From: Acinetobacter bereziniae LMG 1003 = CIP 70.12
Lineage (GTDB): Bacteria > Pseudomonadota > Gammaproteobacteria > Pseudomonadales > Moraxellaceae
Reading direction: 5' to 3'
DNA length: 58,923 nt
NCBI RefSeq assembly: GCF_000368925.1
Contig: NZ_KB849756.1
Location: forward strand, 1,405,433 to 1,464,355
The notes under the pieces were generated by a model. That model did no database searches and had not been told where the DNA came from. It saw only the letters and a list, made by a program, of their open reading frames with translations. Within the stretch, counting starts at the first letter, position 1; each line of letters opens with the position of its first letter. Made by a program: the position numbers and the translations under genes. Positions 32,458 through 42,575 of this stretch are shown here, piece by piece.

Positions 32458-35027
32458 TGATGCAACTACTGGACCCAATCACAGTCATTGATGAAATGCC
32501 CGCTCGATTAAAACAAGCATTTCACCTTAAACAACAATTGGCACAGCAAAATGTATTCTTTGCACCTATTCGCCATCATAGTCCAGCCTGTGCTTTTGCT
32601 TTAAAACAATACATCAATGAAATCAAACCCACACATATATTGATTGAAGCGCCAACCAGTTTTGAGTTCTTGATTCAAAGCTTACAAGACCAAGCCACCG
32701 AGCCTCCGATTGCGATCTTCGCGCAAGCACAATCTCATCACAACGGTTCCCCGTCTCGCGCACAACAGGATGAACAACATCAAGCCAATCAATCTCAACC
32801 TGAGTTTTTTTCTGCCTATTTCCCCTTTTGTGAATATTCACCAGAATGGGTGGCGATTCAAGCGGCAAAACAGCAGCATGCAGAAGTTAAGTTTATTGAC
32901 TTGGATTGGACTCAGCAAAGCATTTTAAAAAGTCAGCAAAAGGATGCTGACTGGCAACAAAAAAGTTTGATGTCTGAACGATATTTTGCACATAGCCAAT
33001 ATATTCAAAAACTTGCTGAAAGCATGCATTGTCGAAATCATGACGAACTATGGGATCATTTATTTGAACTACAAAACGCCAGTCAACTACAACAGGCGCA
33101 ACGTTTTTTTGATGATGTGTTTGTGTGGTGCTCATTGGCGCGTTTGGATTATGAACGAGAGGTACTTTTACGAGAAGCCTCTTTACACCGTGAAGACGTG
33201 ATGTGGAATTGTATCCAAAAGGTGATGAATCCCGAACACAAAGTTTTAGTGGTGACAGGCGGGTTCCATAGTATTGCCTTAATTGAAAATTTGAGTGATA
33301 CCGCTCAGGCTGAACGCTTTATTGTTCAAGACTCAACTCAAAAGTGGCAAGAACAAGCATGGCTGATTCGTTATAGTTTTGATCGTCTTGATGCTCTGAA
33401 TGGTTATGCTTCTGGAATGCCATCACCAGCCTACTATCAATACCACTGGCAAAACTTAAATACTCAGAACACCCCAACACCAGCAGATCAACAACAAGTT
33501 TTTTTTCAGTATTTAAATGAATTGTGCCATTTTTTAAATCAACAAAATGCGCTTGATATCACCCCATATATTGCACTTAAAAATACTGCGGAAATCGCAT
33601 GGCAATTGGCGGTACTGCGCGGACACAATCAACCTAGCCGTTATGATCTACTCGATGCATTACAATCTGCACTGATCAAAGGTGAAATGGATGATGGGCA
33701 ACAACACTTATTTACCCATATCTTTCAATTTTTAAGTGGACAACGACTTGGTAAAGTTGCACAGAATCAACATAGTCCAGCCTTACTTCAAAATACCTAT
33801 CAACAAATTAAGACTTACCGTTTTAATCTCAATGACACTATTTTACGTCATCGAAAACTCGATATTTATCGTAAACCATTGCATCAAGAAATCAGTCAAT
33901 ACTTACATTTATTGGAATTTATCGGCTGTCATTTTGCACAACGTATTTCAGGACCTGATTTTGTGCAAGGGGCAAGCTTGGACCTTCTATTCGAGGAATG
34001 GCGTTATGCATGGACCCCTAGTGTTGAGGCACGCTTAATTGAACTAGCTGAAATGGGCAATCAGCTTGAACAGATTGCTTTGATTAAAATGTGCAAGTTG
34101 CAGCAAGAAAATGAAAAACAGGGTATGGGGCAATCTGCATTTGAAACTGCTAAGTTATTGGCTCTCGCCTGCCGTTTGAGATTGAAACAGCATTTAAAAC
34201 TGTTGAATCAGCAACTCGATGGATATCTTGAAAGCGATCAAAACTTGGCTTCAGTAATTGGCGCAGCACAACAACTCTACTATTTATGGCATGGTAGCAA
34301 ACTACTCAAGCTTCCAGAACAAATGCTATTAAAAAGTTTAAGCTTTGCAGTCTATCAAGCCTGTTTTTTACTTGATCAACTTTATGATACCCATGAAGAA
34401 AAAGTTGAACAAAATCTGAAAAACCTAAAAAGTTTACATGAACTGATTTTAAACATCCAACAACAGAAGATGCCGCTTGAACATCATGTATTTAAAACGC
34501 AAGACTTCGATTTATTGAGTTTGATGTATGAACAGATTGATCTAACAAAACTGGATGAGTTCCATCTCAATGCATTGAAAGGTGCACTGCATACTTTACA
34601 GTTTTTAGATCATCAAATCGAGCAACAGCAGCTTCAACAATACTTACAACTGGCGTTTGCCGCAGGCAGTTCTCCTGAAGATTCGGTGCAGTATTTACAT
34701 GGCATGTTTTTTATTGCACCAGAAATCTTTGTACAATCAAAAGTAGCAATTGATGCATTACATCAATTGGTCAGCCATTGGACTGAAGATACCTTTATTC
34801 AGATTTTGCCTGATTTACGTTATATCTTTAGTCAACTCACGCCTAAACAAAGTACACAAGTGTCTAAACTTATCGCCCAAATCACAGGGCTTGGAAATGA
34901 CACCATTCTGGATCAGGTATTGAGTCATATCAGTGAGCAAGATGTATTACAAGGCGTTCAACTGAATCAGCAACTTTATAAAATATTTGCATATGACCAT
35001 TTAGAACACTGGGGAGCAAACTCATGA
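32457..35027 (+). CDS. DUF5682-family protein (YehM-like)
   Basis: The 856-residue cytoplasmic protein begins its conserved region with FFAPIRHHSPAC (34-45), then HILIEAP (60-66), and later VLVVTGGFHSIAL. This arrangement of His, Glu and Gly-His motifs is what defines DUF5682 and recalls the ChaN/EreA/TraB hydrolase superfamily, though that link is my inference. The rest is helical and Gln-rich. It overlaps the MoxR gene at its start and the VWA gene at its end (ATGA). No function is established; it is the best candidate for an enzymatic effector of the cluster. Confidence 0.75.
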   Translation: MMQLLDPITVIDEMPARLKQAFHLKQQLAQQNVFFAPIRHHSPACAFALKQYINEIKPTHILIEAPTSFEFLIQSLQDQATEPPIAIFAQAQSHHNGSPSRAQQDEQHQANQSQPEFFSAYFPFCEYSPEWVAIQAAKQQHAEVKFIDLDWTQQSILKSQQKDADWQQKSLMSERYFAHSQYIQKLAESMHCRNHDELWDHLFELQNASQLQQAQRFFDDVFVWCSLARLDYEREVLLREASLHREDVMWNCIQKVMNPEHKVLVVTGGFHSIALIENLSDTAQAERFIVQDSTQKWQEQAWLIRYSFDRLDALNGYASGMPSPAYYQYHWQNLNTQNTPTPADQQQVFFQYLNELCHFLNQQNALDITPYIALKNTAEIAWQLAVLRGHNQPSRYDLLDALQSALIKGEMDDGQQHLFTHIFQFLSGQRLGKVAQNQHSPALLQNTYQQIKTYRFNLNDTILRHRKLDIYRKPLHQEISQYLHLLEFIGCHFAQRISGPDFVQGASLDLLFEEWRYAWTPSVEARLIELAEMGNQLEQIALIKMCKLQQENEKQGMGQSAFETAKLLALACRLRLKQHLKLLNQQLDGYLESDQNLASVIGAAQQLYYLWHGSKLLKLPEQMLLKSLSFAVYQACFLLDQLYDTHEEKVEQNLKNLKSLHELILNIQQQKMPLEHHVFKTQDFDLLSLMYEQIDLTKLDEFHLNALKGALHTLQFLDHQIEQQQLQQYLQLAFAAGSSPEDSVQYLHGMFFIAPEIFVQSKVAIDALHQLVSHWTEDTFIQILPDLRYIFSQLTPKQSTQVSKLIAQITGLGNDTILDQVLSHISEQDVLQGVQLNQQLYKIFAYDHLEHWGANS

Positions 35028-36208
35028 GCCAATTGCCTCCTGAACAAAATCAACATGACAACTCAGACAGCCATGTTTCGCTTGATGCAATGGATCAAGC
35101 ACGTCGCTGGCGTCTGATGTTGGGTCGTTACGCGGATCAAAATTTATCTGCTGCTACGCTCTCTGGCGAGCAATTGAAGCTTGAACGCAATCTCGATTAT
35201 CTCTATCAAAATGAATATAAACATCGTGGAATCCAACAAGGTAAAAATCGTCATGGTGGTTTAGAAGCATCCCAATTAAATGCAATTAATTGGCTGAATC
35301 AAAGTCGCAAACTTTTCCCAAAATCGACTTTTGAACGCATGCAAAAACAAGCGATTGAACGATATGAATTAACCGAGTTATTTAAAAATCCTGAACATGT
35401 TCGACAACTTGAACCCAATCCAGCTGTAGCCAAAGCCTTACTGAGTATGCGTGGTCGTTTAAACAATGAGATGAAAGCGGCTATTCGAGAGCTGATTCAA
35501 AAGGTGGTTGAGGAATTACTACAAAAAATTCGTACACAATTTTTACAAGCCTTTCAGGGGCGTCGTAATCGTTTTAAACGTTCGCAGCTAAAACAGGCAC
35601 AGAATTTTGACTGGAAACGTACCATTCAGTCCAATCTGAAAAACTACCAGCCTGACTTACAAAAACTGATTATTCAAACGCCTTATTTTAATGCCCGTGT
35701 CCAAAAGCATTTGCCTTGGGAAATTGTCCTCTGCGTGGATCAAAGTGGTTCAATGATGGACTCGATCATGTATGCTGCGATTTGTGCCAGTATTTTAGCT
35801 GCACTGCCTGCAGTAAACATCAGTCTGGTACTGTTTGATACTCAAATTGTTGATCTCAGTCATTTGGCGCATGACCCTGTTGAAGTTCTACTCACCATGC
35901 AACTTGGAGGAGGAACAAATATTGGGCAGGCTTTACAATATTGTCAAAAGAAAATCAAACAGCCTCATCGCAGTATTTTAGTTTTGATCAGCGATTTTGA
36001 AGAAGGAGCATCTGTTCAACAGATGCTCAATACCACCAGTCAACTCAACCAACAAGGTTGTAAATTACTTGGACTTGCAGCACTCGATCAAGCTGCCAAT
36101 CCCGTTTATGACAGTAATATGGCACAAAAACTCCAAGAACGTGGCATGCAAATCGCCGCAATGACACCTGAACATTTAGCGACTTGGTTTGCAGAGGTAA
36201 TGCAATGA
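35024..36208 (+). CDS. VWA-domain protein (YehP-like), partner of the MoxR ATPase
   Basis: The 394-residue protein has a helical, basic N-terminal half and a C-terminal von Willebrand A domain. Its metal-ion adhesion site is complete: D-x-S-G-S at 239-243 (VDQSGS), T298 (GGGTNI) and D324 (ISDFEEG). VWA proteins in MoxR systems are substrate adaptors whose metal-site interactions are remodelled by the ATPase. There is no signal peptide, so it acts in the cytoplasm. It overlaps the DUF5682 gene by ATGA and is followed by an ATGA overlap with the SWIM gene. Confidence 0.85.
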   Translation: MSQLPPEQNQHDNSDSHVSLDAMDQARRWRLMLGRYADQNLSAATLSGEQLKLERNLDYLYQNEYKHRGIQQGKNRHGGLEASQLNAINWLNQSRKLFPKSTFERMQKQAIERYELTELFKNPEHVRQLEPNPAVAKALLSMRGRLNNEMKAAIRELIQKVVEELLQKIRTQFLQAFQGRRNRFKRSQLKQAQNFDWKRTIQSNLKNYQPDLQKLIIQTPYFNARVQKHLPWEIVLCVDQSGSMMDSIMYAAICASILAALPAVNISLVLFDTQIVDLSHLAHDPVEVLLTMQLGGGTNIGQALQYCQKKIKQPHRSILVLISDFEEGASVQQMLNTTSQLNQQGCKLLGLAALDQAANPVYDSNMAQKLQERGMQIAAMTPEHLATWFAEVMQ

Positions 36209-38337
36209 GTTGGCAGATATATACCCTATACGATGAAGATAGCCTCATTATGCACAGTAATGCAGGCTTATTAAGACGTGCACGAAAAGCGCTCAATGAC
36301 GTTGAATTACTTCAACACAGTGATGAACAACTACTTTTTAAAGTTGAAGAATGTGAGGTTCTATTACCGATAAAAGGAATCACTCAGGCGCAATGTAATT
36401 GCCCTGCTCAAGGTTGTTGCAAACATATTTTAACCAGTATTTTATGGGTTCAAGAAAACGTCGCTCAATTTTCAACAAATCAGCTTGTATTGGAAAATAC
36501 GACTGAAAGTACAACTCTGCAACAAAGCTCCAATACATCCGTTACCTCTGAGCACGCCACAGCATCTGCAAAAGAACAACTCTTGGACTTTGATCCAAGC
36601 AAAATTCAAAAGCAGGCAGGTAAAGCCAATATTCGTTTAGCTTATGAATTTATTCAAAATTGGTTAGCACAACCCGAACAATGTCAGATTGACATTCAAA
36701 CCAATAAAATTTCTTTTCAAACAGATTTAAGCCCTGATCCTGTTCTACTCTACCCTGCAACTGGATTTGAAGGCATCTTGTCAGAAATCAATCACAAACA
36801 AAAAATTGCGGGGCATTTAGCATGCGTCGCTTATTTCTTTTTGCAATATGCACCAGAAAAATGGCAATGGTCGATTGAGTTAAACGAACAACAAAACAAT
36901 CCAAACCAACAACTTGCTTTGGATGATCGTGAGTTCATCGAAGAACTTAAAACAATTTGTCAGAACTTTATTCAACACGGTTTATCTCATCTTGCCAAAG
37001 AAAGCGTTATGTCACTGCATATTTTAAATATGCAGGCACGCGCCCAAAACCTTCCTCGCCTAGGCAGTTTATTACGTACACTACATGGCACTATGCGGCA
37101 ATTTTTAGAGGACGATATACAGGTTGATGAACAACAGATTTATAATCAATTGGCACATCTATATGCTTATTTGACTGCACTTTCAGAAATTGAGTCTTTA
37201 AACCCAGAGTTTCAAACAGAAGCTTTAGCCAAGCTTCGCGGTGTGATACAACGTGATTATCAAAATGAAACGATTGCTCATTTGATTCCACTGGGTTGTG
37301 AATGGTGGAGTACCGACAGCGGTGCGCATGGTTTAACGGTGTGTTTTTGGGATGTTTCTGAACAACAAATCAAAGAAGTCACTCAAGCTAGAGCCAATCA
37401 TTTAGACCGCACTTTTGATATGCATAGTGCAGCTAACACAGGAATTTGGGGAAGCTCTTTAAACTTTTTACTTCAACACCAACTTGAACTGACCCATGCA
37501 AAATCAAGTTCAGATACTCAGCTCAGTGCAAGCACAGATACCCGTTTTTTACAGAAAGGTTCATTCAATGAGTTGAACATTTCTGACTTAGACCAGATGA
37601 ATATCGGCGTATCTGAATGGCAAACTTTACAAAAGATGTTTGTCCCACATTCAAGTCTAGAACAACTCAAATCACGTTATGTTCTGTTGCGCCATCGCAG
37701 TATCAATGCACCTGAACTTAACGAGCTTGAACAATATTTTGAATATCGCGTGACAGACCAACAAGACATTGCGTTGAAATTAGTGATTCCAATCGAAGCA
37801 GAATATCTTGTTCGAATTAAGCATCTTACCCATCTTATCCAAAATGAAAAAATCCTTGCAACCTTGGTGCGTGTTAAAACAACACAACAACAGTTGCAAT
37901 TCATTCCATGTAGTGTGATTTGGCAATCCTCCAAAGGATTAAAAATTTTTAGTCTTGACTATGACCATCCAATACAAAAGAAAAGTAGTTTGGCTGAACT
38001 CATCACAGGACGAATTGAAAAGCTTCTGGAACAGAAAAAACAATGGCAAAAGCAACAACATCTGTCTGCTTTAGAGGTGTTGGTTTTAGAAACACAAACA
38101 TTGCTTGAGTTTTATGCCAATACAGGTCGTTCTCAATTTGATCGTGATGATCAAGATAAACTCAATGAGCTTGCCCAACAATTTGCAGACTTAGGTTTAA
38201 GTTTTATTCGCAACACATTACAAATGGGTTCTACTCAAGACGCTCTTGCAACGCAACTTTTAAAATGGCGACATGTTTTATTACAACTACAACGTTTAAA
38301 TCAAAGAATCGTTTTAGAAGGACAAGTTACGTCGTGA
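36205..38337 (+). CDS. SWIM zinc-finger protein (YehQ-like)
   Basis: The ATG at 36205 overlaps the VWA stop as ATGA and gives 710 residues; a GTG-like start seven codons earlier would be inside the VWA gene and is rejected. A SWIM finger lies at residues 64-74: C-x-C (64, 66) and C-x-H (72, 74) in QCNCPAQGCCKHI. SWIM domains bind DNA, RNA or proteins. The rest is helical, Gln-rich and unassigned. It is the fourth coupled gene of the cluster. Confidence 0.8.
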   Translation: MSWQIYTLYDEDSLIMHSNAGLLRRARKALNDVELLQHSDEQLLFKVEECEVLLPIKGITQAQCNCPAQGCCKHILTSILWVQENVAQFSTNQLVLENTTESTTLQQSSNTSVTSEHATASAKEQLLDFDPSKIQKQAGKANIRLAYEFIQNWLAQPEQCQIDIQTNKISFQTDLSPDPVLLYPATGFEGILSEINHKQKIAGHLACVAYFFLQYAPEKWQWSIELNEQQNNPNQQLALDDREFIEELKTICQNFIQHGLSHLAKESVMSLHILNMQARAQNLPRLGSLLRTLHGTMRQFLEDDIQVDEQQIYNQLAHLYAYLTALSEIESLNPEFQTEALAKLRGVIQRDYQNETIAHLIPLGCEWWSTDSGAHGLTVCFWDVSEQQIKEVTQARANHLDRTFDMHSAANTGIWGSSLNFLLQHQLELTHAKSSSDTQLSASTDTRFLQKGSFNELNISDLDQMNIGVSEWQTLQKMFVPHSSLEQLKSRYVLLRHRSINAPELNELEQYFEYRVTDQQDIALKLVIPIEAEYLVRIKHLTHLIQNEKILATLVRVKTTQQQLQFIPCSVIWQSSKGLKIFSLDYDHPIQKKSSLAELITGRIEKLLEQKKQWQKQQHLSALEVLVLETQTLLEFYANTGRSQFDRDDQDKLNELAQQFADLGLSFIRNTLQMGSTQDALATQLLKWRHVLLQLQRLNQRIVLEGQVTS

Positions 38338-38451
38338 TAAATTAGTCCTGGTATTTAAATTGATGATATTTTTCTATAATTTTGCTGAACAACCTAGCGA
38401 AGTATTAAAGACTATAGAAAAGCAACACGCAGTTGCTCAAAAGGAATGTAT

Positions 38452-41400
38452 ATGTTAAATCAACTTTTTTCAAAAATAGAGTCTATGTTTTCGAAGCCTG
38501 AAGATAAAAGCATTCAAGCACAACAGGCAAACTCATCCCCAGCTGAAGATATTGACAAATATAATGAGAACCTCAAAAGTAAAGTAGAAAAGCTTTATCA
38601 TATTTTTAGCCCTTTGGCTGTCATTGAAGAACAACTTGATCAGCATGTAGTTTTATTTATTTTGGAAGGTGAAAACCCAGAAATTCTCATCAAACTACAA
38701 CAGTACACCGATGAAAAAGCGTTACTTTTATTGGGCAAGCCTGGCACTTATAGCTGGTATTGGCCTCAAAATAGTCAAGCACTAGATAAAAAACAAAACA
38801 AGCTTGCTGATGCAGCATTAAAACTACGCCGTCGTTATTATGGCGAGATTTTTGATGAATTAAACGCTGATCAAATTACCCGTTTTGCCAAAGTGCTCGA
38901 AGCCGCCACCAAGCAAAAAAATTTCACCAATATTTATGAAAAGGTACCTTCTTGGTTTATCTACCTCACCGTAGATGCATTTATCACTGCTTTTGACAGC
39001 CAGCATTTTAGTGAAACTGATCCAAATAAATTATTAAAGCAAAATTGGACACAACAAAAACTGGTCGATTTACTTGAAAATGAACAGCAAGGTTTAGGGC
39101 AAGAGCTGTTAGCTTATTTATTTGAACGTCAAAATATAGACAGTTACCATGCCAATAAATTAGAAAAATTATTGCTCTTAAAAGACACCAAAGAATTTAT
39201 TATTGAACGCCTAGAACAATTAAAAAACATTATTCCCAATCTAAGCATTATCGGACAGGAAAACTTTTTAGATTATATTGTTAAACAACCTTCTCTAATC
39301 AAACAGGTACCTGACTTAATTGTAAAACTCGCGATAGGTAAGTCTAAAACGATCCGTACCAAGGCAACCAGTTTGCTGAGCAATCTCAATGCTGAAGATA
39401 GTCAAAAATATTTACAGCACAGTTTACTGGAAGGTTCTAGCCAAGAACGTGGCTTTTCAGCAGATTTATTGGCGCGTTTAGGTGCAGACAATCTTGCTGT
39501 TTTAGAACAAGCTTTTGAGCAAGAAAAGCAAAAGTCCGTACAACAAATCCTACAAATGGCAATTCAACGCTTAAGATCCGTTGACAGTGCACAACTTCAA
39601 GAAAATATTGAAACCCCTGAATTTAAGCCCTTTATCGAACAAAAAATTCCACAGAGTTTTTCAGAGGTTATTTTAGAAAATTATCAGCAAATTTTAGCAA
39701 AAGCTGAACAAAATGCGCTTGATGAGATTGAAGAAAATAAAACTGCCAACTACAAGCGCAACTGGGCACAAGACCATTTAAAACAATTGAAGAAGATCAG
39801 TCGAGAGAGTTTATTGGCACTTGTGGATCAATTAAATGGTGATGCACCATTTAAAAATTTTCACAATGTTGAAAATATTATTACCTATAAAAACAAATAT
39901 AAAAAATATCCTGAGTTTTCGATAATCCACGCTGCTCGAATTGTTTCTACACGAAATCGAGACTGGATCTATTGGCCAAACTTATTTGAAATGCTACGTC
40001 CAGAGGAATATGCTCAATATGAGTTGCGTCACATTGTCCAAGCTTTAGAGGCAGCTAAATTTTTCAGTCCTCAACGTAAAGTTGCTAAAGGTATTTTATC
40101 GTCATCATCTTATTATGAAAGTTTGCAGGATTATATTTACGACGCAGATAAAATTTGGCCATTCTTTGCTGAGAATCAACAATACTTAACAGAAGCTTTA
40201 GGGCTTTCCCCATCACTCGAAAAAAATGAATATCAAAGCTTTACCCCATCTGATGCAATTTTTGTGTTGAAATGCTTCCCGTCATTGCCAACTCAATTTA
40301 TTCCACGTTTATTGGAATTTGCCTTAGGTGAAAACAAACGACTACGTTATGAAGCTCAAGAAACCTTGCAACACCTTCCTGATATCCATCAGCGTGCGAT
40401 TGAAGCGCTAGACTCAGGTAAACAAGAGATTCGAATCACAGCAATTGAATGGCTCGCACGATTACAAAATCAAGATGCAGTCAAGCCACTAAACGCTTTA
40501 TTGAAAAAAGAGAAAAAAGAAATTGTACGTGCTGCACTATTAACCGCTCTAGAAAAATTAGGGCAAGATATTAGCGCCTATCTCAAACCAGAAGTATTAC
40601 TCAAAGAAGCAGAAGACGGACTCAAAGGAAAACTATCGGCAAGTTTTACTTGGTTTGATTTTGAAACACTGCCAAAAGTGAAATGGAAAAATGGCAAAGC
40701 TGTCGATCCTAAGATCATCAAATGGTGGGTGATTTTGGCTGAAAAACTGAAAGAACCAAAAGCCAATGAATTATTACAGCGGTACATGGGCTTAGTTGAT
40801 GAAAAAGACCAAGTTCAACTGGCAAACCATTTATTACACAGTTTTATTCATCAAGATACTTTGCAAACACCACTTGATGAAGCAACACAATACGCAACCA
40901 AAGAAGCGCCTAGTCGCTTAAGCTCTTATCGCGATGCCTATAAACGCTACGGTGAGAAATATCCTGAGTATTATGCCAAATACGCGACCATCACTTTAGA
41001 AGAGGTGATTGAAGAAATTAAGCGTGAACGTTTAGGGCTCTATCTTGGTTCTGCAATCAAGAGTAAAGGTATGCTTTCACTCACCGCTAATGCACAAGGA
41101 AGTTTTGCAGTCAAACAACTCCAAAACTATATGAAACAGCACTACCCGCGTCGCTCGCAAATTGAAGCAATGATCAGTGCATTGTCCATCAGCAATGATC
41201 CTTTGATTATCCAGCTATTGCTTGCACTTTCTCGCCGTTATCGTACTGCTTCAGTACAATCCCTTGCGAATGCTTTAGTCGCCGAGATCGCAGAACGCAA
41301 TCAATGGACCAGCGATGAACTTGCTGATCGCACCATTCCAACTGCCGGCTTAGACGAAAATGGTGTATTACAACTACAATATGGCTCACGTAACTTTACT

Positions 41401-42291
41401 GCCATTGTGGATGATAAAGACAAATTCATTTTAAAGAATGAAGAAGGAAAAGAAGTTAAAGCCTTGCCTGCTGCACGGCAAAATGATGATGAAAGCTTAA
41501 TCAAAGAGGCTAAATCACTATTCAGCACCAGTAAAAAAGAATTTAAACAAGTGGTTGATATGCAAACAGGTCGTTTGTATGAGGCGATGTGCAGTGAACG
41601 TCAGTGGAATGTTGCTGAATGGCAAGAATACATCTTTGAACATCCAATTATGCGTCGCTTGATTCAACGTCTGACTTGGCTTGAAATTAAAAGCAACGGT
41701 GATAAAGTCAGTTTTAGACCGAGTGATGACGGTGCACTGTTGAATTTGGACGATGATGAAATTGAACTCAGTCCTGACAGTAAGATTCAAATTTCACATG
41801 CGGTTTTAGTTGGTAAAGAAGAAGCCCAAGCTTGGATTGCACACTTCAAAGACTATAAAGTGAAGTTTTTATTTGAACAAATGACTCATCATTTACCTCA
41901 ATTTGAAGATGATAATGTCACAGAGATCAGTGATCATAAAGGTTGGCTAACCGATACATTTACCTTGCGTGGTGTAGTGACCAAGTTGGGATATCAGCGT
42001 GCCAGCATTGAAGATGGTGGCTCATTTGACCGATATACCAAGCCTTATAAACAACTGGGAATCGATGTCGAAATTACATTCAGTGGCAGTTATGTTCCTG
42101 AAGAGAACATTCCAGCAGTGCTATATGAATTGGCATTTAGTAAAAAAGCCAGCCGCTCTTGGAACAATAATGAACTCCCAATCAAAGAGATCCCACCTAT
42201 TTTACTGGCAGAAAGCTACGCGGATTATTTAAAAGTCGCTGCAGCAACATCTGGTTTTGATCCAGAGTGGGAAAAGAAAACTCCGTGGTAA
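38452..42291 (+). CDS. DUF4132-family protein with HEAT-like repeats (YehI/MolR-like)
   Basis: At 1279 residues this is the largest protein of the cluster. The ATG at 38452 has AAGG seven bases upstream; an ATG two codons earlier is possible. Helical pair repeats run through the middle (for example RYEAQETLQHLPDIHQRAIEAL and EIRITAIEWLARLQNQDAVK, then EIVRAALLTALEKLG). The C-terminus matches DUF4132 (AQAWIAHFKDYKVKFLFEQM). It is likely a scaffold or adaptor. It is separated from the SWIM gene by 114 bases with its own ribosome site, so it may be controlled partly independently. Confidence 0.78.
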   Translation: MLNQLFSKIESMFSKPEDKSIQAQQANSSPAEDIDKYNENLKSKVEKLYHIFSPLAVIEEQLDQHVVLFILEGENPEILIKLQQYTDEKALLLLGKPGTYSWYWPQNSQALDKKQNKLADAALKLRRRYYGEIFDELNADQITRFAKVLEAATKQKNFTNIYEKVPSWFIYLTVDAFITAFDSQHFSETDPNKLLKQNWTQQKLVDLLENEQQGLGQELLAYLFERQNIDSYHANKLEKLLLLKDTKEFIIERLEQLKNIIPNLSIIGQENFLDYIVKQPSLIKQVPDLIVKLAIGKSKTIRTKATSLLSNLNAEDSQKYLQHSLLEGSSQERGFSADLLARLGADNLAVLEQAFEQEKQKSVQQILQMAIQRLRSVDSAQLQENIETPEFKPFIEQKIPQSFSEVILENYQQILAKAEQNALDEIEENKTANYKRNWAQDHLKQLKKISRESLLALVDQLNGDAPFKNFHNVENIITYKNKYKKYPEFSIIHAARIVSTRNRDWIYWPNLFEMLRPEEYAQYELRHIVQALEAAKFFSPQRKVAKGILSSSSYYESLQDYIYDADKIWPFFAENQQYLTEALGLSPSLEKNEYQSFTPSDAIFVLKCFPSLPTQFIPRLLEFALGENKRLRYEAQETLQHLPDIHQRAIEALDSGKQEIRITAIEWLARLQNQDAVKPLNALLKKEKKEIVRAALLTALEKLGQDISAYLKPEVLLKEAEDGLKGKLSASFTWFDFETLPKVKWKNGKAVDPKIIKWWVILAEKLKEPKANELLQRYMGLVDEKDQVQLANHLLHSFIHQDTLQTPLDEATQYATKEAPSRLSSYRDAYKRYGEKYPEYYAKYATITLEEVIEEIKRERLGLYLGSAIKSKGMLSLTANAQGSFAVKQLQNYMKQHYPRRSQIEAMISALSISNDPLIIQLLLALSRRYRTASVQSLANALVAEIAERNQWTSDELADRTIPTAGLDENGVLQLQYGSRNFTAIVDDKDKFILKNEEGKEVKALPAARQNDDESLIKEAKSLFSTSKKEFKQVVDMQTGRLYEAMCSERQWNVAEWQEYIFEHPIMRRLIQRLTWLEIKSNGDKVSFRPSDDGALLNLDDDEIELSPDSKIQISHAVLVGKEEAQAWIAHFKDYKVKFLFEQMTHHLPQFEDDNVTEISDHKGWLTDTFTLRGVVTKLGYQRASIEDGGSFDRYTKPYKQLGIDVEITFSGSYVPEENIPAVLYELAFSKKASRSWNNNELPIKEIPPILLAESYADYLKVAAATSGFDPEWEKKTPW

Positions 42292-42330
42292 GCCATATTT
42301 CTTTAAAGTTGATTTAAGAAACCACCAATC

Positions 42331-42368
42331 AAAACCATCTATAATGACTTGTTGTTATGGATGGTTTT
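42331..42368 (+). terminator. Probable terminator of the MoxR/DUF4132 cluster
   Basis: AAAACCATC pairs with GATGGTTTT (9 bases), extended by ATAA/TTAT. The T run is short, so termination may be incomplete. Confidence 0.5.
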
Positions 42369-42507
42369 GCCTAATTGATGTAAATTCTCATGATTCATTA
42401 AAATGCTAAACCACGCCATAAAATCTTGGGTTTTCAATCAATTAAACAACATTTAATCCTTGAAGTTAATCGTGTAAATGATGCCTGAGAATCAGTATCT
42501 TTCGCCA

Positions 42508-42536
42508 TTGAACTGAAAAACTAAACGCGTTTAAAT
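42508..42536 (+). promoter_or_regulatory. Candidate fabB promoter with overlapping palindrome
   Basis: TTGAAC (42508-42513) and TTAAAT (42531-42536) are 17 bases apart. The perfect 12-base palindrome TAAACGCGTTTA (42522-42533) overlaps the spacer and -10 and could be an operator for a fatty-acid regulator; that role is an inference. Confidence 0.4.
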
Positions 42537-42575
42537 GTGACCATTCATTCTGTATTCTAAAATAAAGGACTTTGC

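Noticed and set aside
31360..36208. Methanol dehydrogenase or chelatase operon
   Set aside because: MoxR-VWA pairs also occur in those systems, but no dehydrogenase, cofactor or chelatase gene is present here and the partner set fits the yeh-type cluster.
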